The notes under the pieces are model-generated. The model searched no databases and was not told the DNA's origin. It saw nothing but the letters and a program-made list of their open reading frames with translations. DNA of 34,556 bases from Anaeromonas frigoriresistens (lineage in GTDB: Bacteria; Bacillota; Clostridia; Tissierellales; SIT17), in contig NZ_WSFT01000004.1 of assembly GCF_016820655.1 (NCBI RefSeq), positions 1 to 34,556 of the forward strand. The letters run 5' to 3'. This document shows positions 1-7,525 of this stretch, in pieces. Both the position numbers and the translations under genes were made by a program. The number at the start of each line of letters is the position of its first letter. Within the stretch, counting starts at the first letter, position 1.

Positions 1-58
1 CCTTCAGCGCTGATGGTACTTGGTGGGAGACTGCCTGGGAGAGTAGGACGTTGCTGGT
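1..58 (+). rRNA. rrf: 5S ribosomal RNA, 3' end (partial)
   Basis: The window opens inside a 5S rRNA. The segment GGAGAGTAGGACGTTGC is the highly conserved 3' portion of bacterial 5S rRNA, and the preceding GATGGTACT and GGTGGGAGACTGCC segments fit the helix IV/V arm. The 5' half lies outside the window. The 3' end is placed at about 57-58, where GCTGG would pair with the missing 5' strand; the exact base is uncertain. This marks the downstream end of an rRNA operon. Confidence 0.9.
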
Positions 59-75
59 TTTTTCATGTTTATTTT

Positions 76-112
76 AAACCACTATATCTATTAATAGATA
101 TAGTGGTTTTTT
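76..112 (+). terminator. Intrinsic terminator of the rRNA operon
   Basis: A perfect 15-bp stem (76-90 with 95-109) closes on a TTAA loop and runs into a T-tract. It lies 18 bases after the 5S end, as expected for the terminator of an rRNA operon. Confidence 0.85.
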
Positions 113-211
113 GTTGTGATATATTATATTAGTAATAATTTTTAATGACTTTAAAAAAATTTAAACTATTTTCCATACTTATTAGTCTAATACATGAAAG
201 GGGAGTAGGAT

Positions 212-721
212 ATGCAGGATATTTTGGTTAAAAAAGCTAAAAAAGGAGATAAAGACAGTTTCTCTAAAATAATTCAAGAAGTTAAAGATCAAGCCTATAG
301 AGTTGCCTATTGTTATTTACATAATGAAGAAGATAGCATGGATGCAGTTTGTGATGCTATAGAGAAAGCCTATAATAATATAAAGAAATTAAAACATCCA
401 AAGTATTTCAAAACTTGGTTTATAAGAATAGTAATAAATGAATGTAAAAAACAAATTACCCAAAAAAATAGAGTAATCTATGTGGCAGATGAAATATATA
501 AAGAAGATATTAAAGATAACAAGGATGATAAACTAGATATAGAGGCTCTTCTTAAAGAATTACCAGAACTAGAGAGGTCTTTAATATATATGAAGTATTA
601 TTTAGGATATACATTACTGGAGATATCTGAGATAGTAAGCTTACCTGAAGGTACAGTTAAAAGTAAAATATATAATAATCTAAAGAAAATGAAAACTAGA
701 TTAGAAATAAGGGAGGTTTAG
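212..721 (+). CDS. ECF-type RNA polymerase sigma factor
   Basis: This 169-residue protein has the two-domain plan of extracytoplasmic-function (ECF) sigma factors. A region-2 helix bundle spans roughly residues 10-80, with the core-binding and -10-melting segment around the FKTWFIRIVINECKK stretch. A region-4 helix-turn-helix spans roughly 108-162 (LPELERSLIYMKYYLGYT, then EISEIVSLPEGTVKSKI). It would direct RNA polymerase to a small stress- or envelope-related regulon. The ATG follows AAAGGGGAG with good spacing. The next gene starts two bases after the stop, so the two form an operon; a membrane protein in that position is the usual arrangement for an ECF factor and its regulator. The family level is clear, but which ECF group it belongs to and what it senses cannot be told from the sequence. 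Confidence 0.9.
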   Translation: MQDILVKKAKKGDKDSFSKIIQEVKDQAYRVAYCYLHNEEDSMDAVCDAIEKAYNNIKKLKHPKYFKTWFIRIVINECKKQITQKNRVIYVADEIYKEDIKDNKDDKLDIEALLKELPELERSLIYMKYYLGYTLLEISEIVSLPEGTVKSKIYNNLKKMKTRLEIREV

Positions 722-723
722 AA

Positions 724-2154
724 ATGAAAGAATACGAATTTGAGAAATTAGATGATTTTATAGAAAAATCTAAAAAAGATCAAATAAGAATCCCTAAAGA
801 ATTAGATGAGAAAATAGATAGTAGAATTGATCAATTGAAGCCTAAAAAGAAATATAAAAGAAATATTTTAGTATCAGGGTTGTGCTGTGTAATTATATTT
901 TTTGGATTAATAAGATTTAGTGATATAGGTATATATGCTGCAGAGATTTCAATTCTAGAACCTATTGTAGAGTTAATAAGAGGAGATAAAGGGATAGAAA
1001 ATGCAGTAGAACATGGATATAAAGAAATACCAGCGGTTACGATAGAAGAGGATGGATATATTATAACCTTAGATGATATTTATATGGATGAAGATAGAAT
1101 TAGCTTTACCTCCATCCTCGAAGGGGTCGCAGTTGATGTGTTAGAGAAAAAATATAAAAATGATAAAGGGATAAGAGGAGTAAGTGATACGTTACCAGAT
1201 AGGGAAGAAAATTTTACTAATGAAGAAGATAAGTTAAACATTAACCCTAATAGAGATGCTATTCATCTAGAATTTAACTTTACAGATTTTGAAGGATATT
1301 CAGTATCATATACTCCAATTAGAGATAAGTTTGTAGGTAGTGAAGTAGAAAATATCTTTAGAAAAATAGGAGAAGTAGAAGAATTTTTAAAAAATAATCC
1401 TAAACATTTAAATTTAGATATTAAAATTCAAGTAGGAAAAGAAATAATTAAAGAATTTAAAAATATAAAAATACCTATAAAAAAAGAGAATATAAAACTA
1501 TCTAAAAAGTATAATCTAAATCATAAGTATGAGTTTGAACAAGGTATTATTAATATTAATAAATTAAATGTAAGTCCTACTAGGATGAGACTAGACTTAA
1601 AGTTTAATATGAATGATAAATACTTTATTACAGGTTTTGATAATCCTCATATAAAGGATAGTAAAGGAAACATATATAAACCTGAAGGCTTGACTAGTCT
1701 TAGTTCAGGAGCTGACAATATGGTAATGTATTTTGTTCCATCTGTATATTTTGAAAAAACATTAGAAGCATTGTATTTTTGTTTTGATGGAATACGAATA
1801 GGTACAGAGGAAGGTAGAAAATTTAGATTATCTTTAGAAGAGGAATATCCTAAGACTATAGAATATATGGGAGAGGAAATATTAATAAAAGAACTTACAT
1901 GGCAAGATAATGGAAAACTCCATATGATATTTAAATCATCAGAAGAAGTATTAGAAGTTCAAAATATGGGACTATTAAATAACAATGGATATACTGAATG
2001 GAGTGACTATATAGAAACTGATGAAAGTGGAAAAGAGATAAAATATACTAATACTGGATTTATAGTAGATAAAAAAGAATATTATGATTTTATTATTGAA
2101 TTCCCTGGATATCTGATATCTAATAAAGAGAAAATTGAGTTGAAAATTAAATAA
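724..2154 (+). CDS. DUF4179-type membrane protein, putative anti-sigma partner
   Basis: The 476-residue protein has a charged cytoplasmic N-terminus (1-46), one membrane segment around 47-64 (NILVSGLCCVIIFFGLI), then about 400 extracytoplasmic residues. The stretch just after the membrane segment (YAAEISILEPIVELIRGDKGIENAVEHGY) and the following EEDGYIITLDDIYMDEDRI resemble the DUF4179 family, which in Bacillus and Clostridium is typically encoded beside ECF sigma factors. The distal half looks like the beta-rich DUF5643-type region often joined to it. The inferred role is a membrane anti-sigma factor or signal receiver for the sigma factor two bases upstream; no catalytic motif is visible. 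There is no zinc-binding HxxxCxxC anti-sigma motif, so if it holds the sigma factor it does so by another N-terminal structure. Family call fairly sure, function inferred. Confidence 0.75.
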   Translation: MKEYEFEKLDDFIEKSKKDQIRIPKELDEKIDSRIDQLKPKKKYKRNILVSGLCCVIIFFGLIRFSDIGIYAAEISILEPIVELIRGDKGIENAVEHGYKEIPAVTIEEDGYIITLDDIYMDEDRISFTSILEGVAVDVLEKKYKNDKGIRGVSDTLPDREENFTNEEDKLNINPNRDAIHLEFNFTDFEGYSVSYTPIRDKFVGSEVENIFRKIGEVEEFLKNNPKHLNLDIKIQVGKEIIKEFKNIKIPIKKENIKLSKKYNLNHKYEFEQGIININKLNVSPTRMRLDLKFNMNDKYFITGFDNPHIKDSKGNIYKPEGLTSLSSGADNMVMYFVPSVYFEKTLEALYFCFDGIRIGTEEGRKFRLSLEEEYPKTIEYMGEEILIKELTWQDNGKLHMIFKSSEEVLEVQNMGLLNNNGYTEWSDYIETDESGKEIKYTNTGFIVDKKEYYDFIIEFPGYLISNKEKIELKIK

Positions 2155-2164
2155 AAATTAATTA

Positions 2165-2193
2165 TTAAAGAGGACTTTTGTCCTCTTTAAATT
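2165..2193 (+). terminator. Probable terminator after the ECF operon
   Basis: An 11-bp perfect stem (2165-2175 with 2180-2190) has a TTTT loop and begins ten bases after the stop codon. The T-rich tail is short (ATTT), so termination may be incomplete. Confidence 0.6.
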
Positions 2194-2284
2194 TGGGTAT
2201 ATGAAAGGAAGAGTGTCTAAATTTAATAGATTAAGTTCAATAATTAACTGTATAAACAAGTACTTCTTTCCCACTTAATACAAG

Positions 2285-2313
2285 TTGTATTTAAAGGGTA
2301 TATATAATATAAT
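2285..2313 (+). promoter_or_regulatory. Sigma-A-like promoter for the thioredoxin-like gene
   Basis: TTGTAT (2285-2290), a 17-base spacer and TATAAT (2308-2313) match the vegetative promoter pattern. The leader to the start codon would be about 70 bases. The rest of the 2155-2388 gap holds only the upstream terminator and no other feature I can support. Confidence 0.55.
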
Positions 2314-2388
2314 CAGAATTACGGAGTATGATTAAGAAGGTATTTTTTTGATATTAAGAGAATAACCTAAAAGTAAGGGGGGACATGT

Positions 2389-2892
2389 ATGAGTTTATTT
2401 GAAATTTTTAATGATGGAATTTCTTTTGAAGAATTTGTTAATAATGATGGAGATACCTACAAAGAAAAAACCATAGAAATATATAAAAGTATAGAATTTA
2501 GTGAAGAGTTAATTAATAGAATAAAAAATATAAATAAGAAAATAAATATATTAGCCTGTGCAGAGATATGGTGTCCAGATTGTATGATAAATGTTCCTGT
2601 ATTAAGAAAGATGAAAGATTATAATGAAAACATAGATATTGCTATAGTACCAAAGGAAGGATATGAAGAGGTTTTTAAAAAACATTCAGTTGCAGGAGGA
2701 ATTAGAATACCTACATTTGTAATCTATGATGAAGAGTTTAATGAACTAGGTTCTTTTGTGGAATATCCAAAAGAGATTAAAAATATTGTTAATTCAGGAA
2801 ATCAACCTAAGATTATTGTAGCAAAAAGAAAATATAGAAAAGGTGAATATGCTGAAGAAACTTTAAAGGATATATTAAATATTATTTACTAA
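2389..2892 (+). CDS. Thioredoxin-family protein (WCPDC active site)
   Basis: This 167-residue cytoplasmic protein carries a WCPDC redox motif (Cys62, Cys65) after the beta strand INILACAEI. A likely cis-proline lies in RIPTF (Pro108) before the strand VIYDE. These are the two active-site landmarks of the thioredoxin fold. The long N-terminal helical stretch (about 50 residues) before the active site and the absence of a signal peptide suggest the Thioredoxin_9-like group common in Firmicutes rather than classical TrxA, which is about 105 residues. The likely role is thiol-disulfide exchange on an unknown substrate. The start is well placed behind a run of six G's. The exported glycosidase gene follows after 17 bases, so the two are probably co-transcribed, although no functional link is obvious. 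Confidence 0.8.
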   Translation: MSLFEIFNDGISFEEFVNNDGDTYKEKTIEIYKSIEFSEELINRIKNINKKINILACAEIWCPDCMINVPVLRKMKDYNENIDIAIVPKEGYEEVFKKHSVAGGIRIPTFVIYDEEFNELGSFVEYPKEIKNIVNSGNQPKIIVAKRKYRKGEYAEETLKDILNIIY

Positions 2893-2909
2893 AGTAAAGG
2901 GGAGGAATA

Positions 2910-4103
2910 ATGAATAACTTAAGAAGAAAACTATTTTCAAGTTCAATAATTATTGGAATGTGTAGTAGCATGTTATTAACCTTCATGCCCAGTATAGTTA
3001 TAGCTGAAAAAAACAATACCGTTGAAGCAAGAAATAATCATTACTTATCTCAACCTGCTACTGACTGGGGAGTATATAAAATAAAAGAAAAGGTTAAAGC
3101 AATTTTTGTAACGGGAAACTCATTTGGACATCCAAGTAAGTATAATGAATTACTAGAAATTGCTCAACAAACAGAGATAAATTCAATGGTAATAGATGTA
3201 AAGGATGATGGCGGAGTATTAACTTATGAATCTCAAGTTCCATTAGCCATTGCAGCAGGAGCAAACGATGTTGTTAAAGTTTCTAATACAGAGTTATTTA
3301 CTGATAGAATGAAAGAAATTATCGATAATGATGTTTATCCTATAGCTAGAATAGTTACATTTAAGGATAAGATAATAGGTTTTGACAGACCGGATTTAGC
3401 GATAAAGGATAAAAATGGAGGAATATGGAAAGACAATAAAGGAAATGCTTGGTTAAATCCTTATAATGAAGAATCGTGGGAATATCCAATACAATTAGCA
3501 GAAGAAGCAGCCACAATGGGATTCAAAGAAATTCAATTTGATTATGTAAGGTTTCCTACTGATGGAAATAGAGACAACATAGACTATGGACAAGTAGGTA
3601 AAGATAAAACCAAAGCTGAAGCTATATCAGGATTCCTTAGTTATGCAAGAGAAAGGTTACATAAAAAAGGAGTTTATGTTTCAGCAGATGTATTTGGTGA
3701 TATAATTAGTGTTAAGGGAGATTCTACAATAGGTCAACAGTTAGAATCTTTAGGAGAAAATACAGATATCTTAAGTCCAATGGTATATCCTTCTCATTAT
3801 GGATTAGGTTTTTATGGGGTTAAATATCCCGATACAAAGCCTTATGAAATAGTAAATAGAGCTATGGAGGATGCTGTTAAAAGGTTAAGTGTTATACCAG
3901 AAGATCAAAGAGCAACCATTAGACCATGGTTACAAGATTTTTCAGCTCCATGGCTTAAAAAGGCTTATGGTAGCAACTATATTACCTATGGACCTAAAGA
4001 GGTAAGAGCGCAAATAAAAGCTACTTATGATGCAGGATTAGAGGAATGGATATTATGGAATGCAGCTAATAGATACACAGAAGGCGCTTTAGAAAAAGAA
4101 TAA
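2910..4103 (+). CDS. Exported putative glycoside hydrolase (PF13200/DUF4015 type)
   Basis: A Sec signal peptide is visible at residues 1-32: a basic LRRK start, a hydrophobic core, and IVIA as a plausible signal peptidase I site. The mature part of about 365 residues resembles the putative glycosyl hydrolase domain PF13200, a TIM-barrel family. Characteristic stretches are VKAIFVTGNSFGHP near the start, MVIDVKDDGG, YPIARIVTFKD, IQFDYVRFPTDG, VSADVFGDI and LSPMVYPSHYG. The acidic residues in VKDDGG, DYVRFPTDG and ADVFGD sit at strand ends, where family acid/base residues would lie. The substrate is unknown; cell-wall or exopolysaccharide sugars are plausible for a secreted or surface enzyme. 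There are no S-layer or other anchor repeats, and Cys18 is not in a convincing lipobox. Confidence 0.8.
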   Translation: MNNLRRKLFSSSIIIGMCSSMLLTFMPSIVIAEKNNTVEARNNHYLSQPATDWGVYKIKEKVKAIFVTGNSFGHPSKYNELLEIAQQTEINSMVIDVKDDGGVLTYESQVPLAIAAGANDVVKVSNTELFTDRMKEIIDNDVYPIARIVTFKDKIIGFDRPDLAIKDKNGGIWKDNKGNAWLNPYNEESWEYPIQLAEEAATMGFKEIQFDYVRFPTDGNRDNIDYGQVGKDKTKAEAISGFLSYARERLHKKGVYVSADVFGDIISVKGDSTIGQQLESLGENTDILSPMVYPSHYGLGFYGVKYPDTKPYEIVNRAMEDAVKRLSVIPEDQRATIRPWLQDFSAPWLKKAYGSNYITYGPKEVRAQIKATYDAGLEEWILWNAANRYTEGALEKE

Positions 4104-4122
4104 AATTAAGAATAAAATTCTA

Positions 4123-4151
4123 TTGCTAAAGATGTATCAGCATGATAAAAT
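4123..4151 (+). promoter_or_regulatory. Probable nrdJ promoter
   Basis: TTGCTA (4123-4128), a 17-base spacer and TAAAAT (4146-4151) form an acceptable sigma-A promoter. It ends exactly where the first NrdR-like box begins, the position expected for a repressed promoter. The leader to nrdJ would be roughly 110 bases. Confidence 0.5.
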
Positions 4152-4197
4152 AACTATATATTGAGGGTGAATAAAAAATATACACAAAATATTGTGT
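4151..4197 (+). promoter_or_regulatory. Tandem NrdR-like boxes upstream of nrdJ
   Basis: ACACAAAATATTGTGT (4182-4197) matches the published NrdR-box consensus (acaCwAtATaTwGtgt) at 15 of 16 positions. TAACTATATATTGAGG (4151-4166) keeps the full ten-base core CwAtATaTwG and matches 12 of 16 overall. The two are exactly 31 bases apart start to start, about three helical turns, which is the spacing typical of NrdR operators. NrdR is the ATP/dATP-sensing repressor of ribonucleotide reductase genes. The second box lies inside a longer inverted repeat (4175-4187 with 4192-4204) followed by TTTTGTTTTTG, so it may also act as the terminator of the preceding gene. Confidence 0.75.
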
Positions 4198-4267
4198 ATA
4201 TTTTGTTTTTGTTCCATGATATTGGGTATTATTTATTAGAATCAAACTATGAGGGAGGACTTCATCA

Positions 4268-6619
4268 ATGATAAATGTAATGAAAAGAGATAAATCTTTG
4301 GTGCCTTTTAATCCTATTAAGATTAAAAATGCAATCGAAAAAGCAATGACAGAAACAAAAAAAGGTGTAGATAAAAATCTTAGTCACGAGATAACAGAAG
4401 CTGTAAAAGAGATATTAGTTAAGAAAGATATGAATGTATATGTAGAAGACATTCAAGATATGGTTGAAGAAGAACTAATGTCTAGTAATAGAAAAGATGT
4501 AGCGAGAAGATACATAATATATAGATTCGAGAAAAATAAGAGACGAGCATCTAAGAAAAAAGAAGTTCGTTTATTGTCAGATGAATTTATAAGTAACTAT
4601 AAACATAAGCCTTCACCAATGAAACAATTAGGAGAGTTCATATATTATAGAACATATTCTAGATGGATACCAGAAGAAGGTAGAAGAGAATATTGGTGGG
4701 AAACTGTAAGACGAGCTGTAGAATATAATTGTAGTTTAGTACCTACTACAAGGGAGGAAGCAGAAAAGCTTTTTGATAATATATATAATTTAAGACAGTT
4801 TTTATCAGGAAGAACCTTTTGGGTAGGAAATACCCCGGTAGCTAAGCATTATCCAATGGCTAATTATAACTGTTCTTTTCAAGTAATAGATAGCTTTGAA
4901 GCCTTTAGAGATTTATTCTATTTATTAATGGTAGGTTCTGGAGTTGGAGTAAGAATTCTTAGAGATGATGTGAAATTACTTCCTAAAGTTAGAACAAATT
5001 ATGAGCTTATACATGAAGATTATACACCTATAGAGAAACCAGAAAGAGAAGATAGTACCAGTATTGAATTCTTCCATAATGATACTGCTAAAATTACTGT
5101 TGGAGATAGTAAAGAAGGATGGGTACAAGGGTTAGACTATTACTTTAAGATAATTTCAAGTAATGAATATAGAAATATTACTACTGTAATTGTAAATTAT
5201 GATAATGTAAGACCTAAAGGTGAAAAACTTAAAACTTTCGGTGGTACTGCCAGCGGACATTCAAGTCTTAAAAATATGTTCCAAAAGATACATAAAGTTA
5301 TCATGAAAAATGGTATTATAAATGAAAGTAGAAGGATAAAACTTAGACCAATAGATTGTTTAGATATAGCTAATATTATAGGCGAAAATGTAGTAGTTGG
5401 TGGAGTAAGACGTACTGCAGAAATCGTATTAGTTGATGCTGAGGATAAAGAAGCTATTGATGCTAAAACAAATCTATATAAGCAAATAGATGGACAATGG
5501 ATAGTTGATAAGGATATTATTCATAGACAAATGAGTAATAACTCAATCTATTACAGAGAAAAACCAAGCAGAGAAAGACTACATTGGCAGATAGAAAGAA
5601 TGAGATACTCAGGAGAACCAGGATGGGTTAATGAAGTAGCAGGTGCTAAGAGAAGACCAAATATGAATGGAGTTAATCCTTGTGGAGAAATACTACTGGA
5701 CTCTAAAGGTTTATGCAATCTAACTACAATTAATGTATATTCATTTGTAAAGGAAGATGGAACATTAGATTTAGAAGGGTTAAAGAATGCTCAAAGGTTA
5801 TCTGCTAGAGCAGGATATAGAATGACTTGTGTTGAATTAGAACTACCAAAGTGGAACCAAGTTCAACAGAGAGACAAACTAGTAGGTTGTTCTCTTACTG
5901 GGTGGCAAGATATGGTGAATGCTACAGGTATAGATAGAGAAGAGCAAGCTAAAGTATTAAAAGAATTAAGAACTGCTGCTAATGAAGCTGCTAGTGAATA
6001 TGCTCAAGATATAGGAGAAAATGAACCATTATTAGTTACTACAGTTAAACCCGAGGGAACTTTGAGTCAATTACCTACTGTATCCAGTGGTGTCCATTAT
6101 TCTCATTCTCCTTATTACATTAGACGAATAAGAATTAATAGTGATGATCCACTAGTTAAAGTATGTGAAGAATTAGAATATCCTATCCACGCTGAAGTAG
6201 GGCAAGACTTAGATACATGTACTACAAAAGTTATAGAATTTCCAGTGAAATCTCCAATAGGTAAAACTAAATATGATGTATCAGCTATTGAACAATTAGA
6301 AAATTACAAATTATTTATGGAAAATTATGTGGATCATAATTGCTCAATAACTGTACATGTTAGAGAGAATGAATGGGAAAGTGTAGAAGAATGGGTATGG
6401 AATAATTGGGATGATGTAGTAGCTCTTTCATTTCTATCATTAGATGATAATTTCTATGAATTATTACCCTATGAAGCTATAGATGAAGAAGAGTATCATA
6501 GGAGAGTTGAAGAAATGAAACCTTTTGTACCATCTTTATTAGGAAAATACGAAAAACAGCAAACAGAATTTGATATAGGAGACGAAAGCTGTGACACAGG
6601 AGTATGTCCAATAAGATAG
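4268..6619 (+). CDS. nrdJ: Adenosylcobalamin-dependent (class II) ribonucleoside-triphosphate reductase
   Basis: This enzyme makes deoxyribonucleotides using a coenzyme B12-generated thiyl radical. The 783-residue protein lines up with the monomeric Lactobacillus RTPR pattern. NYNCSF holds the first redox cysteine (Cys202). NPCGEI holds the radical cysteine (Cys472) with Asn470 and Glu474, and Cys483 lies 11 residues further, the same spacing as Cys408/Cys419 in the Lactobacillus enzyme. The C-terminal CDTGVC (Cys775, Cys780) reproduces the CX4C shuttle pair. Residues 1 to about 95 look like an ATP-cone (KRDKSLVPFNPIKIKNAI), an allosteric ATP/dATP domain that the Lactobacillus prototype lacks. 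No NrdB-like radical subunit is nearby, as expected for class II. The gene lies behind probable NrdR boxes, and the dUTPase follows 13 bases after the stop. Confidence 0.93.
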   Translation: MINVMKRDKSLVPFNPIKIKNAIEKAMTETKKGVDKNLSHEITEAVKEILVKKDMNVYVEDIQDMVEEELMSSNRKDVARRYIIYRFEKNKRRASKKKEVRLLSDEFISNYKHKPSPMKQLGEFIYYRTYSRWIPEEGRREYWWETVRRAVEYNCSLVPTTREEAEKLFDNIYNLRQFLSGRTFWVGNTPVAKHYPMANYNCSFQVIDSFEAFRDLFYLLMVGSGVGVRILRDDVKLLPKVRTNYELIHEDYTPIEKPEREDSTSIEFFHNDTAKITVGDSKEGWVQGLDYYFKIISSNEYRNITTVIVNYDNVRPKGEKLKTFGGTASGHSSLKNMFQKIHKVIMKNGIINESRRIKLRPIDCLDIANIIGENVVVGGVRRTAEIVLVDAEDKEAIDAKTNLYKQIDGQWIVDKDIIHRQMSNNSIYYREKPSRERLHWQIERMRYSGEPGWVNEVAGAKRRPNMNGVNPCGEILLDSKGLCNLTTINVYSFVKEDGTLDLEGLKNAQRLSARAGYRMTCVELELPKWNQVQQRDKLVGCSLTGWQDMVNATGIDREEQAKVLKELRTAANEAASEYAQDIGENEPLLVTTVKPEGTLSQLPTVSSGVHYSHSPYYIRRIRINSDDPLVKVCEELEYPIHAEVGQDLDTCTTKVIEFPVKSPIGKTKYDVSAIEQLENYKLFMENYVDHNCSITVHVRENEWESVEEWVWNNWDDVVALSFLSLDDNFYELLPYEAIDEEEYHRRVEEMKPFVPSLLGKYEKQQTEFDIGDESCDTGVCPIR

Positions 6620-6632
6620 TGGAGGAATTATA

Positions 6633-7091
6633 TTGAAAACAAGAGGATTTGAAGTAGTCAAATATGAATATAGAAAACATATAGATAAAAAAATTAATTT
6701 ACCAGTAAGAGGAAGTAAAGAATCAGCAGGGTATGACTTTTATACCCCTGAAGCATTTACCTTAAAGCCTAATGAGAAGAAGGTAGTATGGACAGATATA
6801 AAGGCTTATATGCAAAGGGATGAAGTATTAAAGCTATACATTAGAAGTTCTATTGGTATAAAGAAAGGTTTAATTCTATCTAATGGAACTGGAATAATTG
6901 ATAAAGACTATTATTCTAATGTTTCTAATGATGGGAATATTGGTATAGCTATAACTAATATTTCAGAAGAAGAAGTGAATATAAATATAAATGAAAGAAT
7001 TGCTCAGGGAGTCTTCCTAAAGTATCTTGTAGCAGACAATGATACAGCTACAGAAGAAAGATTAGGAGGAATAGGAAGTACTGGTATTTAA
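6633..7091 (+). CDS. dut: dUTPase (deoxyuridine 5'-triphosphate nucleotidohydrolase)
   Basis: dUTPase hydrolyses dUTP to dUMP and pyrophosphate, keeping uracil out of DNA and supplying dTMP synthesis. The 152-residue protein shows the five trimeric-dUTPase motifs in order: AGYDFYTPE (28-36), RSSIGIKKGL (about 72-81), GTGIIDKDYY (about 85-94), NERIAQ (about 121-126) and the C-terminal glycine-rich RLGGIGSTG. Motif 3 contains the expected Asp and Tyr. Between DYY and GNI there are about seven extra residues compared with the classical DYRGEI form, a variant I associate with Firmicute and phage enzymes. In motif 5 the usual Phe of GGFGSTG is Ile. The start is TTG behind GGAGG with seven-base spacing. 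Its position after nrdJ suggests co-expression in nucleotide supply. Confidence 0.9.
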   Translation: MKTRGFEVVKYEYRKHIDKKINLPVRGSKESAGYDFYTPEAFTLKPNEKKVVWTDIKAYMQRDEVLKLYIRSSIGIKKGLILSNGTGIIDKDYYSNVSNDGNIGIAITNISEEEVNININERIAQGVFLKYLVADNDTATEERLGGIGSTGI

Positions 7092-7092
7092 A

Positions 7093-7127
7093 AAGAGGTG
7101 GTCAATTTTATTAATTGACCACCTCTT
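7093..7127. terminator. Bidirectional terminator between dut and rpmA
   Basis: A perfect 15-bp stem (7093-7107 with 7113-7127) with a five-base loop sits between the stop codons of two convergent genes. It is preceded by AAAA and followed by AAATATT, so T-richness is modest on both strands. Confidence 0.75.
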
Positions 7128-7132
7128 AAATA

Positions 7133-7432
7133 TTAATTAGCTTCTAATAATTCTGATTCAGGATAAACACTAACTTTTTTTCTTTTTTTACCCATTCTCT
7201 CAAATTTTACGATTCCATTTGCTACTGCAAATAAGGTATCATCGCCACCTCTTTTAACATTTGTACCGGAATGAATCTTTGTTCCCCTTTGTCTTACTAG
7301 TATATTTCCACTTAGAACATATTGTCCATCAGCTCTTTTTACACCTAATCTTTTTGACTCACTATCACGACCATTTTTAGTACTACCACCAGCTTTTTTA
7401 TGAGCAAAAAGTTGTAAATTCATCAATAACAT
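7133..7432 (-). CDS. rpmA: 50S ribosomal protein L27
   Basis: The 99-residue sequence is L27, a large-subunit protein whose N-terminus reaches the peptidyl-transferase centre. Diagnostic stretches are [39 protein letters not shown] and [12 protein letters not shown]...VSVYP. The N-terminus MLLMNLQLF precedes AHKK; this is the Firmicute-type extension cleaved after the Phe by the Prp (YsxB) protease. The start is chosen at 7432 because GGGAGG (7441-7446) lies eight bases upstream. The context is odd: in most Firmicutes rpmA follows rplU and prp in one operon, but here it is alone, on the minus strand, between dut and a transporter gene, with its own promoter. Neither rplU nor prp is in the window, so it could be the sole rpmA after relocation or a second copy. 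Confidence 0.95.
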   Translation of the reverse strand: MLLMNLQLFAHKKAGGSTKNGRDSESKRLGVKRADGQYVLSGNILVRQRGTKIHSGTNVKRGGDDTLFAVANGIVKFERMGKKRKKVSVYPESELLEAN

Positions 7433-7474
7433 TAATCAAACCTCCCATCTATCAAATTATATATAAGTAGAGAG

Positions 7475-7516
7475 TATCATGACATGATAACTCATCCTAA
7501 ATGATAACTATTATCA
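7475..7516 (-). promoter_or_regulatory. Fur-family-like operator over the rpmA start site
   Basis: TGATAACTATTATCA (7502-7516) matches the 7-1-7 Fur box TGATAATnATTATCA at 14 of 15 positions. It starts ten bases downstream of the rpmA -10 element, so a bound protein would block transcription. A second dyad, TATCATG-A-CATGATA (7475-7489), is further downstream. The nonamer ATGATAACT occurs in both (7484-7492 and 7501-7509), which suggests two sites for one regulator. Fur, Zur and PerR boxes are similar, so the family member cannot be told. Confidence 0.5.
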
Positions 7517-7525
7517 CTAATCTAT

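Noticed and set aside
161-189. ECF-type autoregulatory promoter (TTAAAC, AGTCTA) before the sigma gene
   Set aside because: The hexamers are weak, and the transcript would begin almost at the ribosome site; not enough support to call.
4104-4267. Cobalamin riboswitch before the B12-dependent reductase gene
   Set aside because: The 164-base gap is too short, and I see no B12-box-like GCCACTG segment; NrdR boxes explain the structure better.
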